A stretch of 48,667 nucleotides of DNA from an uncultured Christensenella sp. Lineage in GTDB: Bacteria > Bacillota_A > Clostridia > Christensenellales > Borkfalkiaceae. Each line of letters opens with the position of its first letter. The stretch's first letter is position 1. Shown here one piece after another: positions 5,455-14,911 of the stretch. Where the stretch lies: assembly GCA_910579295.1 (NCBI GenBank), contig CAJTTC010000013.1, forward strand, positions 1 to 48,667, in the 5' to 3' direction. The notes under the pieces are model-generated. The model had not been told where the DNA came from, made no database searches, and was given only the letters and a program-made list of their open reading frames with translations. Both the position numbers and the translations under genes were made by a program.

Positions 5455-8373
5455 CTAACTTTCTGCCTTCGTAGAATAGCGAGTATGGTTTCGTAAAATC
5501 CAAGTTCCATAAATATTCACAAACTCCATTAACTCACCGGGAGATAATACCCCAACTTGGGTATAGGAAGATTTTGTACCCTTTACGACCGTACAGGGAT
5601 ATGATGATGAATTATATAACGCACAATTATACCCGTTATGGTCTTCGTTGGCCTCCATTAAAACCCCGAATTGTGCTCCGGCGGTCAAGGCCATGTAGCA
5701 ATTTTCGGAAACTGCCAACACCGTAGTAAATTGCAAAGGCGGGCAGTTGGTTTTTGTATATATCGTTTTATACGACCCGCTCGTTTCAAAGTAATTGGAA
5801 ACGCATCGTCCGTCCTTATATACTCGGAACTTGGCCCGGTTGCCCTCCATTGCAGAGGGCGTTTTCGCGGTAAAGTCGATTCCGGTATTGCGTTGATAGG
5901 TTTCGCCCGTTGTGGATAATGCGAAAATTTGCGCCCCTACGATATTCGTTACAGTTCCTACGACAGAGCCTTTATTGTCGAAACAATTATCCCCATTGCT
6001 CGGCGTCGCGCTTTGGGTGTAGATATGGGTATAGCTATTGCTTGTCCATCCGTAATACTCTACATTCCCTTGTTGCGCTCCTGCGAATATCAACGGATAA
6101 TCGGATTCTCCGGTGGGATTATAACCGGCCATAGCAGCTGCTACATTCTGTTCCGTATCGCGTACACCTATAAATCCGGAAAGGGCTACACCGCCTTCTA
6201 TTTCTGTTCTTGCATCCTTAAAAGCATCTCGCAAATATTCTATGTCGCTTTGTTCCAATTCAGCAACATCCTTTAATGTCCCGTCAGACGCACGAAATTT
6301 AATGTTCCCCCCAATCTCTCCGGCGTCTAAGTCGAAATAAGTTTGTCCGTCGCCACTTTGAATCCGCCCCGTAGCAAGGAAACGACCGTTAATTGTCGTT
6401 GCGCCATAAGTTAGGGCGATAAGACGCGCCGGCCGGTTCCCGTCGGTATCGGTTATCACGCTGCTAAGGCTCCCTATCAAGAAATAATAATATGTAGGGT
6501 CGCCGTCTACCGCTCGCTGTACTGTGTCGAAAACGATGTTTCCGGCCGTTCCTGTCTTTTGGCAACGGGCGTATATGTAATAGACCGTTCCGCTTACAAG
6601 GTTCGAAAAGGTGGCCGTATTTAGCTGCCAACTTTTTACGGTTTCCGCTATCGTATAGTGAACCAACGTACCGCCTACCACCTTTACCGTATTGGGATTC
6701 CCTTCGTAGTTCGGTTCAAAGCGGGTGTTCTGTAATACGAACTGCTGGGAACGTGCGCCGGTGGCTAACATGGTCGTTTCAATCGAAAGCGGCTTTATCT
6801 TCTCGCTGTAATAGTGTCCTTCGGGGTCGAAAACATTAGCTAATACTTCTTGGCTGGCTTTCCAATTGCGGCGGGCCTTCGACGGGTCGGCAAGGTCGTT
6901 TATCTCTATAACATTGTCGATTTTCTGCAAGTCTTCGATAACGCGGGTTATCGTCGTTTTGGTTACGCTGTCGCCCAAGGTTATATTATACTTGTATTCC
7001 CGCAGCAAATCGCGCGTAAAGGCCGTAATTCGTACCGATTTGTTTACGCCTATGTCTTCATCTTCCACTGGGATATAATCGCCGACGGCAAAAAGGTTTA
7101 CTACGGTCAGTTCGCCGGCGAACTGACGTATAAAATTTTCGTCGATACTTAACCCGTACTGTACTTGCGGCTGGCTGTATTCGGTTATTGCCTTGTTGCC
7201 TTCCGCAAGGAGTTTGTTTTCCGCGTCGGTCTTGTAAGTGTCCGGCAAATTTATATCCGTGAAGAAATACTTATCGCCTACGCCGAACTGAAACGCCGCA
7301 CTTGTTTCGCTGGGGAACTTCATGCCGTTTTCGTCCGTGAACGGTACTACCTGTATTTCCTTCGTCGCGTGGTCGTACTTGTGTATGTCAAATTCATAGC
7401 CGGCCAAGTTTCCGGTAGTGAACTTTACCTTTGCAGTAGCTCCGTCGATAAGCCACTTTGTATTACCCGCGCTATCCTTTTCGTTAAGGTCGAAGTTCAT
7501 AGTAGCGTCCTTAAAAGCATAATACGCGCTTCCGGCGGCTGTTACTTCGCCGTAGCGTTCGGGTCTGATGTCGTCGAATATCTTTGTATTCTCCTTCAAC
7601 CCGTAAGCCGCAATAGCGGCCGCGTCCTCGATGTAGGAAGCGTTTTTAGCTTTGCCCGGAAGACAAAGACGGGTATAACGGTATTTGTCCCCAAGGTTGC
7701 TACTACCGCCGTAGACGTATAGCCGGGTAACTACGTTCTTGGAATTGATGTTTTGGCGCGTTAATTCGTAAAGCCCGCCGGTACGTCCGTACCGGAAGGT
7801 ATAGGGGAAGTTTACCCCGGCCGTTTTGATATTGAGCGTACGAACGCCGTTAGCTTGGGTAATCTCAAATTCGGTGCTGTACTGTTCGCAAAGGTCTTGC
7901 AACACTTCCAAACAATTCTTTTCCGTATAGGTAAGCGTTTTATACTCCGTATTGGCCGGATAAACGCCTAACACCCATTTACCCGGATATACGCGGGTAA
8001 GGTTCCCGATAAGAATACCTAAGAAGTCTTCTAAATCGCCCGTAAAGCTATCTAATACGGTATCGTCCGGTAACAAAAATTGCACGTCGATTAACTCGTA
8101 CTGTACGCCTTCGAAAGTAAGGGTATATTCGAAATTCCGGTTTCCGGTCTTCTTAATGCCCGGAAGCTGGTTAAGGGTATAAGTCTTCCCGTAAACGTCT
8201 ATTTGGTCGCCCAAGTGGAAGGTTAAGGGCGTGGCACTTTTTACGGTTATCGCCACCGTATCCGCCCCTAACAGCGTAATACTTTGTTCGGCCTTGGTAA
8301 CTCCGGACTTACGCGCCCGCGAAGTCAATAGGGCCGTAGTCCCGTCCGGGTGTCTTACTATAATTTGTTCCAT
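5455..8373 (-). CDS. Tail hub / tail-associated protein (Tal-like)
   Basis: 972 residues. The N-terminal 480 or so residues look like the prophage-tail hub family: beta-rich domains, TLTFEGVQYELIDVQFLLPDD near 88-108, then LTYTEKNCLEVLQDLCEQY and RYGRTGGLYELTRQNIN. A fibronectin-like middle (residues about 545-640) precedes a C-terminal region rich in Gly, Ser and Asn that would be exposed at the tail tip. It follows the Dit-like gene (16-bp overlap), the standard siphophage order tape measure, Dit, Tal. No clear peptidoglycan-hydrolase motif was seen. It probably carries the distal end of the tail and may contact the receptor. Confidence 0.8.
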   Translation of the reverse strand: MEQIIVRHPDGTTALLTSRARKSGVTKAEQSITLLGADTVAITVKSATPLTFHLGDQIDVYGKTYTLNQLPGIKKTGNRNFEYTLTFEGVQYELIDVQFLLPDDTVLDSFTGDLEDFLGILIGNLTRVYPGKWVLGVYPANTEYKTLTYTEKNCLEVLQDLCEQYSTEFEITQANGVRTLNIKTAGVNFPYTFRYGRTGGLYELTRQNINSKNVVTRLYVYGGSSNLGDKYRYTRLCLPGKAKNASYIEDAAAIAAYGLKENTKIFDDIRPERYGEVTAAGSAYYAFKDATMNFDLNEKDSAGNTKWLIDGATAKVKFTTGNLAGYEFDIHKYDHATKEIQVVPFTDENGMKFPSETSAAFQFGVGDKYFFTDINLPDTYKTDAENKLLAEGNKAITEYSQPQVQYGLSIDENFIRQFAGELTVVNLFAVGDYIPVEDEDIGVNKSVRITAFTRDLLREYKYNITLGDSVTKTTITRVIEDLQKIDNVIEINDLADPSKARRNWKASQEVLANVFDPEGHYYSEKIKPLSIETTMLATGARSQQFVLQNTRFEPNYEGNPNTVKVVGGTLVHYTIAETVKSWQLNTATFSNLVSGTVYYIYARCQKTGTAGNIVFDTVQRAVDGDPTYYYFLIGSLSSVITDTDGNRPARLIALTYGATTINGRFLATGRIQSGDGQTYFDLDAGEIGGNIKFRASDGTLKDVAELEQSDIEYLRDAFKDARTEIEGGVALSGFIGVRDTEQNVAAAMAGYNPTGESDYPLIFAGAQQGNVEYYGWTSNSYTHIYTQSATPSNGDNCFDNKGSVVGTVTNIVGAQIFALSTTGETYQRNTGIDFTAKTPSAMEGNRAKFRVYKDGRCVSNYFETSGSYKTIYTKTNCPPLQFTTVLAVSENCYMALTAGAQFGVLMEANEDHNGYNCALYNSSSYPCTVVKGTKSSYTQVGVLSPGELMEFVNIYGTWILRNHTRYSTKAES

Positions 8374-9566
8374 ACGATAATACCGTTAGTAGTGAAACTT
8401 TCTATTTCTTCGATAACTCCGGCGACAATGGCGTAAAAAATTCCGTCGGTCGTGTATTCGTGACTCGCTGTTACGTCGGTTCCGTAAACGTCGTTCGTTT
8501 GGGTTCCGTCGCCCCAAAAGATAGTAACCGCCTTCTTGCTGGTTAGGGTAATCGTTAGCGTTTTCGTATCATTGCTTAAACGCTGGTGCCGTACGATACG
8601 CTTTACCGGGTCGGGTTCCTTCAATTTCAAGGTAAAGGTTCCTACCATAAGGTCGTCGTTCCAACGTTTGTTAATGGCTACCCCGTTCTCGTTATAGACT
8701 TCGTAAAGCAACGGTTTCGTAGGGTGTATATCTACCATAAGCCGCTGGGTGTTGGGCCGGTTGAATACGTCCAAGAAGTCGTTTAGCTTCGTAACAAAGT
8801 CTACCTTCCCGTTCGCTTTCATAAAGCAATTAAGGGCTATTTCGCGGGGTTGCAGTATCTTGTTTTCAAGGTCTACTATCTCCCCGTGATAATCCGGCCA
8901 ATCAACGGAAACCGGGGTTTTCATTTTGGGACGGTCAAGAAGGCCGTTACTTTCGCTTACATAAATATCCCAAGCCTTAAAATCGGTTCCGTCTATACTG
9001 TAAGCCAATTGCGCCACCGTAGCAATACTTTCGGTAATTTCTTCCTGCGGCAAGGCGGTATTATATACCTTAACTTCGTCGATACAACCGTACCCGTTGG
9101 CGGTCGTATAGATGTCTTGCAGGATAGCGAAACCGGTAGGCTGGGCGGGTAGCGTAATGGTCTGCACCAATGCCGTATCAAGGTAAATGCGGATTGTTAG
9201 GCCCTCTTTGACGATAGCCCAATAGCCCCAAGTATCGGCCGCAAGGTTAAACCACGCTTCCGTATAACCTTCTATGGCTTCCCAGCGGGCAAAGAATCCG
9301 ATACGCTTACCTGTAAAGCCGTCCGGGAAGGCTGAACGCTTCAACCAGGCAAGCAGGGTAAAGTTCCCGGTAAGGGGAATTACGTTTTTGTCTATATCGC
9401 AATGCCCGTTACCGTCGAACTTTATACAATTGCCTTGCTTTCCGCCGGTAAAATCTGCTTCTACTACCGTACCGTCCGCCCGTGTCTTGCTGTAATCGTA
9501 AGCAATGGTAGAACCGGCCGCTTCATCGAAGGGCATATTTAGGATAATGTTACTTTCGTCTGCCAT
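8358..9566 (-). CDS. Distal-tail-like protein with LamG and PKD-like domains
   Basis: 402 residues. Residues 1-175 look like a LamG/concanavalin-like lectin domain (MPFDEAAGSTIAYDYS, GNCIKFDGNG, FTLLAWLKR, IDEVKVYNTALPQEEI). Residues about 185-320 resemble a Dit core (DIYVSESNGLLDRPKMKTP). The C-terminus (325-402) is PKD-like (FWGDGTQT, HEYTTDGIF). Dit proteins form the ring that joins the tail tube to the tip; the lectin domain could bind surface glycans. It lies between the tape measure block and the tail hub, as expected. Confidence 0.75.
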   Translation of the reverse strand: MADESNIILNMPFDEAAGSTIAYDYSKTRADGTVVEADFTGGKQGNCIKFDGNGHCDIDKNVIPLTGNFTLLAWLKRSAFPDGFTGKRIGFFARWEAIEGYTEAWFNLAADTWGYWAIVKEGLTIRIYLDTALVQTITLPAQPTGFAILQDIYTTANGYGCIDEVKVYNTALPQEEITESIATVAQLAYSIDGTDFKAWDIYVSESNGLLDRPKMKTPVSVDWPDYHGEIVDLENKILQPREIALNCFMKANGKVDFVTKLNDFLDVFNRPNTQRLMVDIHPTKPLLYEVYNENGVAINKRWNDDLMVGTFTLKLKEPDPVKRIVRHQRLSNDTKTLTITLTSKKAVTIFWGDGTQTNDVYGTDVTASHEYTTDGIFYAIVAGVIEEIESFTTNGIIVWNKL

Positions 9567-9567
9567 A

Positions 9568-10086
9568 TCAATACGTTTTAGTCGTTTTTCGAATAACTTT
9601 TATTATCGCGTTACCTTCGCCGTCGCCGGTGGTAGTCGTCAAGTTCCCGCCGTAGTGGTTTACGCAAATCTTCGCGTTATCCCGTGCTTCTACTTCTACG
9701 GTGGTATCGTCGAATACGTCTACCATTACGAAGGAATTACCGGTAGCAAGAACCTTTAACCGGCTTTGGTGCTTTGCGAATACCTGCCCTACGTTCCAAC
9801 CGTCGTAAGTGGCGGTACCCTCGCAACGGCCAAGGGCTACTACGTGCCGGAAGTTTCCTGCCGTAATAGCTTGGTCGAGGAACACGCCGTAGGCTTCGCA
9901 AGTACCTACGAAGTGCTGGCGTATAAATTCGTTGCTGGGGTACTCGTTGCTTAGGCAAAAGTCGATACCTTCAAGGTACATTTTAATAAGTTCGTCTTTC
10001 CCTTTGGTATCTATAAGGCGGCCGTACCATTCTTCGCAAATGCCTTTCTTTTTGGCGTCGCGGGCCAATCGTTTATTTACTTCCAT
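9568..10086 (-). CDS. Conserved tail-region protein, unknown
   Basis: 172 residues. A helical N-terminal half (GICEEWYGRLIDTKGKDEL, EFIRQHFVGTCEAYGVFLDQ) and a repetitive beta C-terminal half with regular short strands (VVALGRCEGTATYDGWNVG, VKVLATGNSFVMVDVFDDT as pieces), as in a small beta-solenoid. Located between tape measure and Dit genes. A tail-completion or tip role is inferred only from position. Confidence 0.7.
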   Translation of the reverse strand: MEVNKRLARDAKKKGICEEWYGRLIDTKGKDELIKMYLEGIDFCLSNEYPSNEFIRQHFVGTCEAYGVFLDQAITAGNFRHVVALGRCEGTATYDGWNVGQVFAKHQSRLKVLATGNSFVMVDVFDDTTVEVEARDNAKICVNHYGGNLTTTTGDGEGNAIIKVIRKTTKTY

Positions 10087-10090
10087 ATCG

Positions 10091-13000
10091 CTACATTGTT
10101 ATTCCTTGCGCCCGTAACGGGTCGGACGCGCTTCCCGAAGTATTCTTTTCTATCTGTTCAAGGTGCCGGTTCGATACGCTTAATTTGCCGTCGATGTTGG
10201 CAAGGTGTATAAGCTGCTGGCGCAAGATTTCTATTTCCTGCACTTGGTTTACACGTACGGCGTTCGTTTGTCCGGCCAATAAATCTATACTTTCTTGGCT
10301 GGCTCCCTTAATTGCACCGGATAGGCTCGTAGTAGGGTCGCCGTTATCGTCCAAGTCCTTAAACAAATCTTCGTACAACTTCAAGGCTTCGGCGTACCCT
10401 TGGGCTATTGATTTTACTCTATCCTTAAACCGTTGCTGTTCTTCCGGGGTCAAGCCGTCGAAGGAACCGCCGCCTTCATCGTTAAAACCCATATCGCGCT
10501 GCAACTGCTTTACGGCATTTTGTAGCTGCTGTTCGAGGAATTGTTTTTTTAAGGCGTTCTTTACGGCATTACCTAATACCTGGTTCGTAACCTTTTCAAT
10601 CGCGCTTTTTACTTTGTCGCTGTTGAAGCCGTCGGAGTAGGCTTCGGCTATCGCGTCGGACAATTGCGTAGCCAAGTCCTTTGCCGAAGTCTGCGTTACG
10701 CTTTCCGTAATTTCGGCTATGGTGTCTTCGATTTGGCGGCCTAATTCTTCGTACTGCTCCTTATATTGGTTTACCTTACCACTATCGGTTTTTTTCTTGC
10801 TTTCTTCCGCTTCCCACATAGCCCGCAAGTGCGCGCGTTGTTCGCGCATATTGTTAATAAGGGCCTTTTGGTTATCGTAAACCGATTCGCCTAACGCCTT
10901 ATCTACGGCGTGTTCAAGTGCTTTGTAGGCGCGTTCCAATTCTTCGACGGCAGCAGCGTGTTTCTTAATGGCTCGTTCGGCCTTACGGTCGCGGGAGTTG
11001 AACAGGTCAAAGACGGAAGTTAGCATACCTACGGCTCCCTGTATCATTTGGGCCGGGTTCATAGTTGCGTACCCCTGTGCCATTTGCCCTATTCCGTCCA
11101 CAATTCCGCCTACGTCCCCTAAAATAGCTTGGGTTTCGTCGTCCATAGAACCTCCCATTTTCTCAATAGCACCCGTAACCGCGTCGAACGAACCTTTTAC
11201 CAAATCGGCCGTAGCCCCTACGCCTTTGAATACTTCGGATAGGTTCGCTTTACTTGCGTCCTTCTTATAGTCCTTCAAAGCCGTAGAAAGGGCCTTAAAC
11301 GGGTTGCGGGTCTGTATTTCGTCCTTGGCTTCCCGCAACTTGCTTAAAACTACGTCTAAGTCTTGCGGGTTAAGTTCTACGCCTAATTGGGCCTTTTGCG
11401 CTTCGATTTTATCTATAAGGGCCTGTATTTGCGCCGTAGTAAGGTCGTCGAGGTTCCCGAAAAGTTGCTCCCAAGCCCCGGAATCGGTCAATTCCTGCAA
11501 CGCTGCGGACGAAAGGGCCTTATTCTTGGCTTCCTGCAATTTCGCTACTAATTCTTCGTTATTCTGCTGGGTTGCCAATGCTATTTTTTCGTCGTATTGC
11601 GCGGAAATATCGGCGCATTTTTGCTGATATGTTTTGTATTCCTCTACCAATGCGTCGTAGTCTTCGTTCCCCGAACTTTTTGCGTATTTTTTGCGCTCTT
11701 TCTCCAAATTCGCCAAGGCTTCCAAGGCTATACGGCGTTCGTCGTCCGTCTTGGCCTTCGCCAATTGCTCGTTAAGAAGGCGGCTATTTTCGGCGTAGTT
11801 GGCTTCAAAGGTTATCTTCTTACCCAAATAGTCCGCATATTCGGATAATAGGGCTTTTGTCCGGTCTTTGGCCTTTTGCTCTACGTCTTCCTGCTGCTTC
11901 TTAATAATGTCGCTTTTACCTTTGTCAAGGTCGGAACCGTCCCCGGTCAAAGCCTTACGCTTTTCTTCCAAGATATTAACCATTTCCAAAATGGAACGTG
12001 CCCCGGAAAGTTGTTCTTTAAGCTCCTTTTCGAATCCGGCTAAAACGGTTTCCTTCGTTTCGTTGGCTATGGCGTTATTTAGCTTCTGCAATTCTTCGGC
12101 TTGTGTCTTTGTGGCCGTTCCGCTTCCGATAGCCTTAATAAGCTGGTCGCGCTGCTTCTGTAAATAATCCAAATAGCTACTTCCTTCTTTCAGCAACCCG
12201 GCGAACTCGGCTTTTGCGGCATTGCGTACTACTTCGTCTTTGGAATTTACCCAATTGTAATACTCCGTATATTTCTTTTTCCGGGCTTCCAATTGTTCCG
12301 TAAACGGGTCTTTTTGCGTAGTCTTAGAAGACGTGCCGGATAAATCCATTTTTTTAAGTAACGCTTCCTGTTCTTTGATTTTCGCCAATAACTCGGCCCG
12401 CTCCTTATCGGTGGTAGCTTCCTTATACTTTGCACGCAACTTTGAAATAGTCTTTTCCAGAGCTTCTATACTGCCTTCCGCCACTTTATCCGCACCGCCC
12501 CCGATAGAATCCAAAATTTCGCGTTCTTTTGCGGTAAATTCTACTTGCTGGTTTATCAAGGCGTTATATTCCCGTTCCGCTTTCGCTACGGCATCTTCGG
12601 CCTTTTTCCAATCGCGGGATTTTTCAATTATAACGCCTTTACGCTCTACGCCGTAACCGTCCTTATATGTTCCCTTCTTCGATACATACGCTTTCGGAGT
12701 AGCTTCTAATTCCTGCTGGGCTTTTAATACTTCCTTGTATTTCTCTACGGCCAATTCCTGTACGGCTAACGCTTTGGCCCGTTCTAAGCAGGCTTCTATA
12801 AACTTCGACTTATTAGCTACTAACAAGTCTTCCGCTTCTTTAACCGTCTTAATGGAAAATCCCAAGTCCTCGAAGCGGTCTTTATTGTCTTCGATAAACT
12901 TGTTTTTAGCGGCCATATCGTTACCCAGCCGGTTCCATGCGGTGGAAAGCTCGGTAATTGCTGTAACCGGTTCGGCGGCAGCTTCTACCACTTTGTTATT

Positions 13001-14029
13001 AAATTCTTCTTGCGCCTTCTTTGCTTCCCGATTCTTGGATATGAATTTGGAAATTAAGGCTATCGCAGCGGTAATCGCTACTGAAAGGCCAAGGGTTAAG
13101 GTCGCCATTAACGCCTTTGCCGCTACGTTGGAAATACCCAAAGCCGTAGCAAACTTCGTTTCCGCTACGGTAAGTAATTCTTTCGCCTTGCGAACTAATA
13201 CAAGCTGGGTATATGAATCCTTGTTTAAGGTTTTGGCTACCTGCTGTAAGCCTATGGTTATAGCCATAAGGGACTGAACTTTAACCATAATCTTTTGCAA
13301 GTTTTCATTTTCCCCGGCAAACAGTCCTACCGCACCCTGCGCGGCCGAAAAAGCCCCGCTTATACCGCCCATTACCTCTAATACGGTATTCATATTTTGG
13401 TAGTCGTCGGACATAATTTTAGCCTGCGTATTTGCGTCGGCCATAGCGTCCGCCAAACGGCCTAATTCCGCCTGCATAGCCCGGTATTCGTCCGTATTAC
13501 GCTTCCCGTTCTGTTCCATTTCCGCAAGTGAATTTTTAAGGTTCATAACTTGCGTTCGTAACATGCCTTTCGCCTTCGCGTTTTGCTCTACCTTGGCCTT
13601 ATTCTCGTTTAAGGTTTGTTCTTCTTTCTGTAAAGCGTCCGCCGTGTTCGCCACTTCCTGCAAAAGTGCTTTCCGCTGGGCTATTTCGTCTTTTATAGCC
13701 TGTTGTTTGGCCGTTAATGCCCTATATTCTTCGTCCCCCTTGGCGGTGCCTTTCATAAAGGCGGCCCCGGCCGCTTCGCCCAAGCGGGCGTACTCTTTTT
13801 CAAGGTCGGCGATTGCGTTACTATGGATTGCGGCCATAGTGTCTATATCCTTAAACGCCGCTTCAATTTGTGCGGCGGCTTCTCTGTACGCGGCTTCCAT
13901 ACGGTCGCCGCCTTCTACGGTTGCGTCCGTGAAACCCTGTACGCGCCTTTTGGTTTCGGCCAATGCGCTATTTATTTGCCCGTTATTCGCAATTATATCG
14001 AACTCCAAGGCACCGCCTTTTATATTCAT
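10091..14029 (-). CDS. Tail tape measure protein
   Basis: 1312 residues, the longest protein here. Extended helical and coiled-coil regions rich in Ala, Lys, Glu and Gln flank hydrophobic stretches at about 205-330 (includes ALMATLTLGLSVAITAAIAL, a membrane-like segment) and a Gly/Met-rich patch near 990-1040. This protein sets tail length during assembly and is thought to leave the tail at infection. Its ATG overlaps the stop of the upstream frameshift frame (ATGA), as in lambda T-H. Position after the tail tube and chaperone genes agrees. Confidence 0.95.
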   Translation of the reverse strand: MNIKGGALEFDIIANNGQINSALAETKRRVQGFTDATVEGGDRMEAAYREAAAQIEAAFKDIDTMAAIHSNAIADLEKEYARLGEAAGAAFMKGTAKGDEEYRALTAKQQAIKDEIAQRKALLQEVANTADALQKEEQTLNENKAKVEQNAKAKGMLRTQVMNLKNSLAEMEQNGKRNTDEYRAMQAELGRLADAMADANTQAKIMSDDYQNMNTVLEVMGGISGAFSAAQGAVGLFAGENENLQKIMVKVQSLMAITIGLQQVAKTLNKDSYTQLVLVRKAKELLTVAETKFATALGISNVAAKALMATLTLGLSVAITAAIALISKFISKNREAKKAQEEFNNKVVEAAAEPVTAITELSTAWNRLGNDMAAKNKFIEDNKDRFEDLGFSIKTVKEAEDLLVANKSKFIEACLERAKALAVQELAVEKYKEVLKAQQELEATPKAYVSKKGTYKDGYGVERKGVIIEKSRDWKKAEDAVAKAEREYNALINQQVEFTAKEREILDSIGGGADKVAEGSIEALEKTISKLRAKYKEATTDKERAELLAKIKEQEALLKKMDLSGTSSKTTQKDPFTEQLEARKKKYTEYYNWVNSKDEVVRNAAKAEFAGLLKEGSSYLDYLQKQRDQLIKAIGSGTATKTQAEELQKLNNAIANETKETVLAGFEKELKEQLSGARSILEMVNILEEKRKALTGDGSDLDKGKSDIIKKQQEDVEQKAKDRTKALLSEYADYLGKKITFEANYAENSRLLNEQLAKAKTDDERRIALEALANLEKERKKYAKSSGNEDYDALVEEYKTYQQKCADISAQYDEKIALATQQNNEELVAKLQEAKNKALSSAALQELTDSGAWEQLFGNLDDLTTAQIQALIDKIEAQKAQLGVELNPQDLDVVLSKLREAKDEIQTRNPFKALSTALKDYKKDASKANLSEVFKGVGATADLVKGSFDAVTGAIEKMGGSMDDETQAILGDVGGIVDGIGQMAQGYATMNPAQMIQGAVGMLTSVFDLFNSRDRKAERAIKKHAAAVEELERAYKALEHAVDKALGESVYDNQKALINNMREQRAHLRAMWEAEESKKKTDSGKVNQYKEQYEELGRQIEDTIAEITESVTQTSAKDLATQLSDAIAEAYSDGFNSDKVKSAIEKVTNQVLGNAVKNALKKQFLEQQLQNAVKQLQRDMGFNDEGGGSFDGLTPEEQQRFKDRVKSIAQGYAEALKLYEDLFKDLDDNGDPTTSLSGAIKGASQESIDLLAGQTNAVRVNQVQEIEILRQQLIHLANIDGKLSVSNRHLEQIEKNTSGSASDPLRAQGITM

Positions 14030-14330
14030 CGGATAATGCTATTTATTTGTTGTAAAATACTTTCGGCGTTCTCGCTGGTTATCTTGGTTGTCGTGTTGCC
14101 CGCTGTATTGCCGTCTTCGTCGTCGGCCATGCGCGGCGCGTCGATTAACAACCGTTGAACAACGGCCCAAGCTACGCCGTGATGTAAGTAATCCCAAGTC
14201 CAGCCAAGGTGGGCGCAAATCGAACCCCGGCGGCCGTAAGGACTATTAAGCCCTATTACTCTATGCGCTCCGTCCTCGGTTGGGTCGTTCTTGCGCCGCT
14301 CATCAAGCGCATAGAGTTTATAAAATCCCC
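14026..14330 (-). CDS. -1 frame extension of the tail assembly chaperone (gpGT-like), start approximate
   Basis: The -1 frame relative to the upstream chaperone is open from a stop at 14383-14385 to a TGA at 14026-14028 and has no ATG before its middle. It encodes KLYALDERRKNDPTEDGAHR, then LNSPYGRRGSICAHLGWTWD and YLHHGVAWAVVQRLLIDAPR, a pattern seen in tail-chaperone T extensions. The TGA overlaps the tape measure ATG. This fits a programmed -1 shift that makes a minor fused product. The slip site is uncertain; GGGGATTTTA at 14321-14330 is the best candidate. An alternative is a sequencing error joining the two frames. Confidence 0.7.
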
Positions 14331-14837
14331 TAAGTTGCTTACGCTGGTTACGGCTTCGGAAAGTCCTACCAATTTGGAAGGTTTAATAGTGTGGAAGAAA
14401 AGGGCCGTAAGCCGGTCTAACTCCTTATCGTCGTTGTATTTTTTTACCCTTCCACCCGCGCAAACTTCGGTAACGTGGTAATCTTCGCCCAATACGGCAA
14501 TAGCGATTATTCGGGCCATACGTGCGGCGTTATCTTTGGCTATGCGCTTCGCTTCCGCCAAGGTTTCCGTTCCGCCGGCTGTAAGCCGTTTTTCGTCTAA
14601 GCCCATTTCTACCCATATCGCGCTAAGTCTGTCAAGAACCGAAAGCGTAGGTTCCTGTATTTCGAAGTCTTCCTTTACCGTAATTACTTCGGGACGTTGG
14701 AAGAATCCTTTAACGCCTTTTTTATGCCGGCGGATTTTATGCGTAACGCTGAACTTTATACCTTGCTTTACCAAAAGGTTAAGTTCTTCGCGCTCTAACT
14801 CTAAATCCGTTTTTTCTCTTATCGTATCGTCGTTCAT
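14256..14837 (-). CDS. Tail assembly chaperone (gpG-like)
   Basis: 193 residues, soluble, helical, between the major tail protein and the tape measure genes, where siphophages encode the gpG/gpGT pair. The sequence (FSVTHKIRRHKKG, ITVKEDFEIQEPTLSVLDRL, RIIAIAVLGEDYHV) is similar in kind to chaperones of other Bacteroidales phages. It would coat the tape measure protein and deliver tail tube subunits. The last part overlaps an open -1 frame that runs to the tape measure start. Confidence 0.8.
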   Translation of the reverse strand: MNDDTIREKTDLELEREELNLLVKQGIKFSVTHKIRRHKKGVKGFFQRPEVITVKEDFEIQEPTLSVLDRLSAIWVEMGLDEKRLTAGGTETLAEAKRIAKDNAARMARIIAIAVLGEDYHVTEVCAGGRVKKYNDDKELDRLTALFFHTIKPSKLVGLSEAVTSVSNLGDFINSMRLMSGARTTQPRTERIE

Positions 14838-14853
14838 ATCGTCGTTAAATCAA

Positions 14854-14886
14854 GAAAGCCCCCGAAACTTTCATTTGGGGGCTTTC
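14854..14886 (-). terminator. Hairpin between tail tube and chaperone genes
   Basis: GAAAGCCCCC pairs with GGGGGCTTTC (10 bp, 13-nt loop). On the minus strand TTGATTT follows rather than a pure T run, so partial termination is likely. This would give high tail-tube and lower downstream expression. Confidence 0.6.
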
Positions 14887-14911
14887 GGGTTAAAGTAAGG
14901 CTTTCCCCGCG

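Noticed and set aside
10185..10640. Long plus-strand frames opposite the tape measure gene (also at 12735 and 13563)
   Set aside because: These Ser/Ala/Phe-rich frames are the antisense of a coiled-coil gene with biased codons; no start context or neighbours support them.
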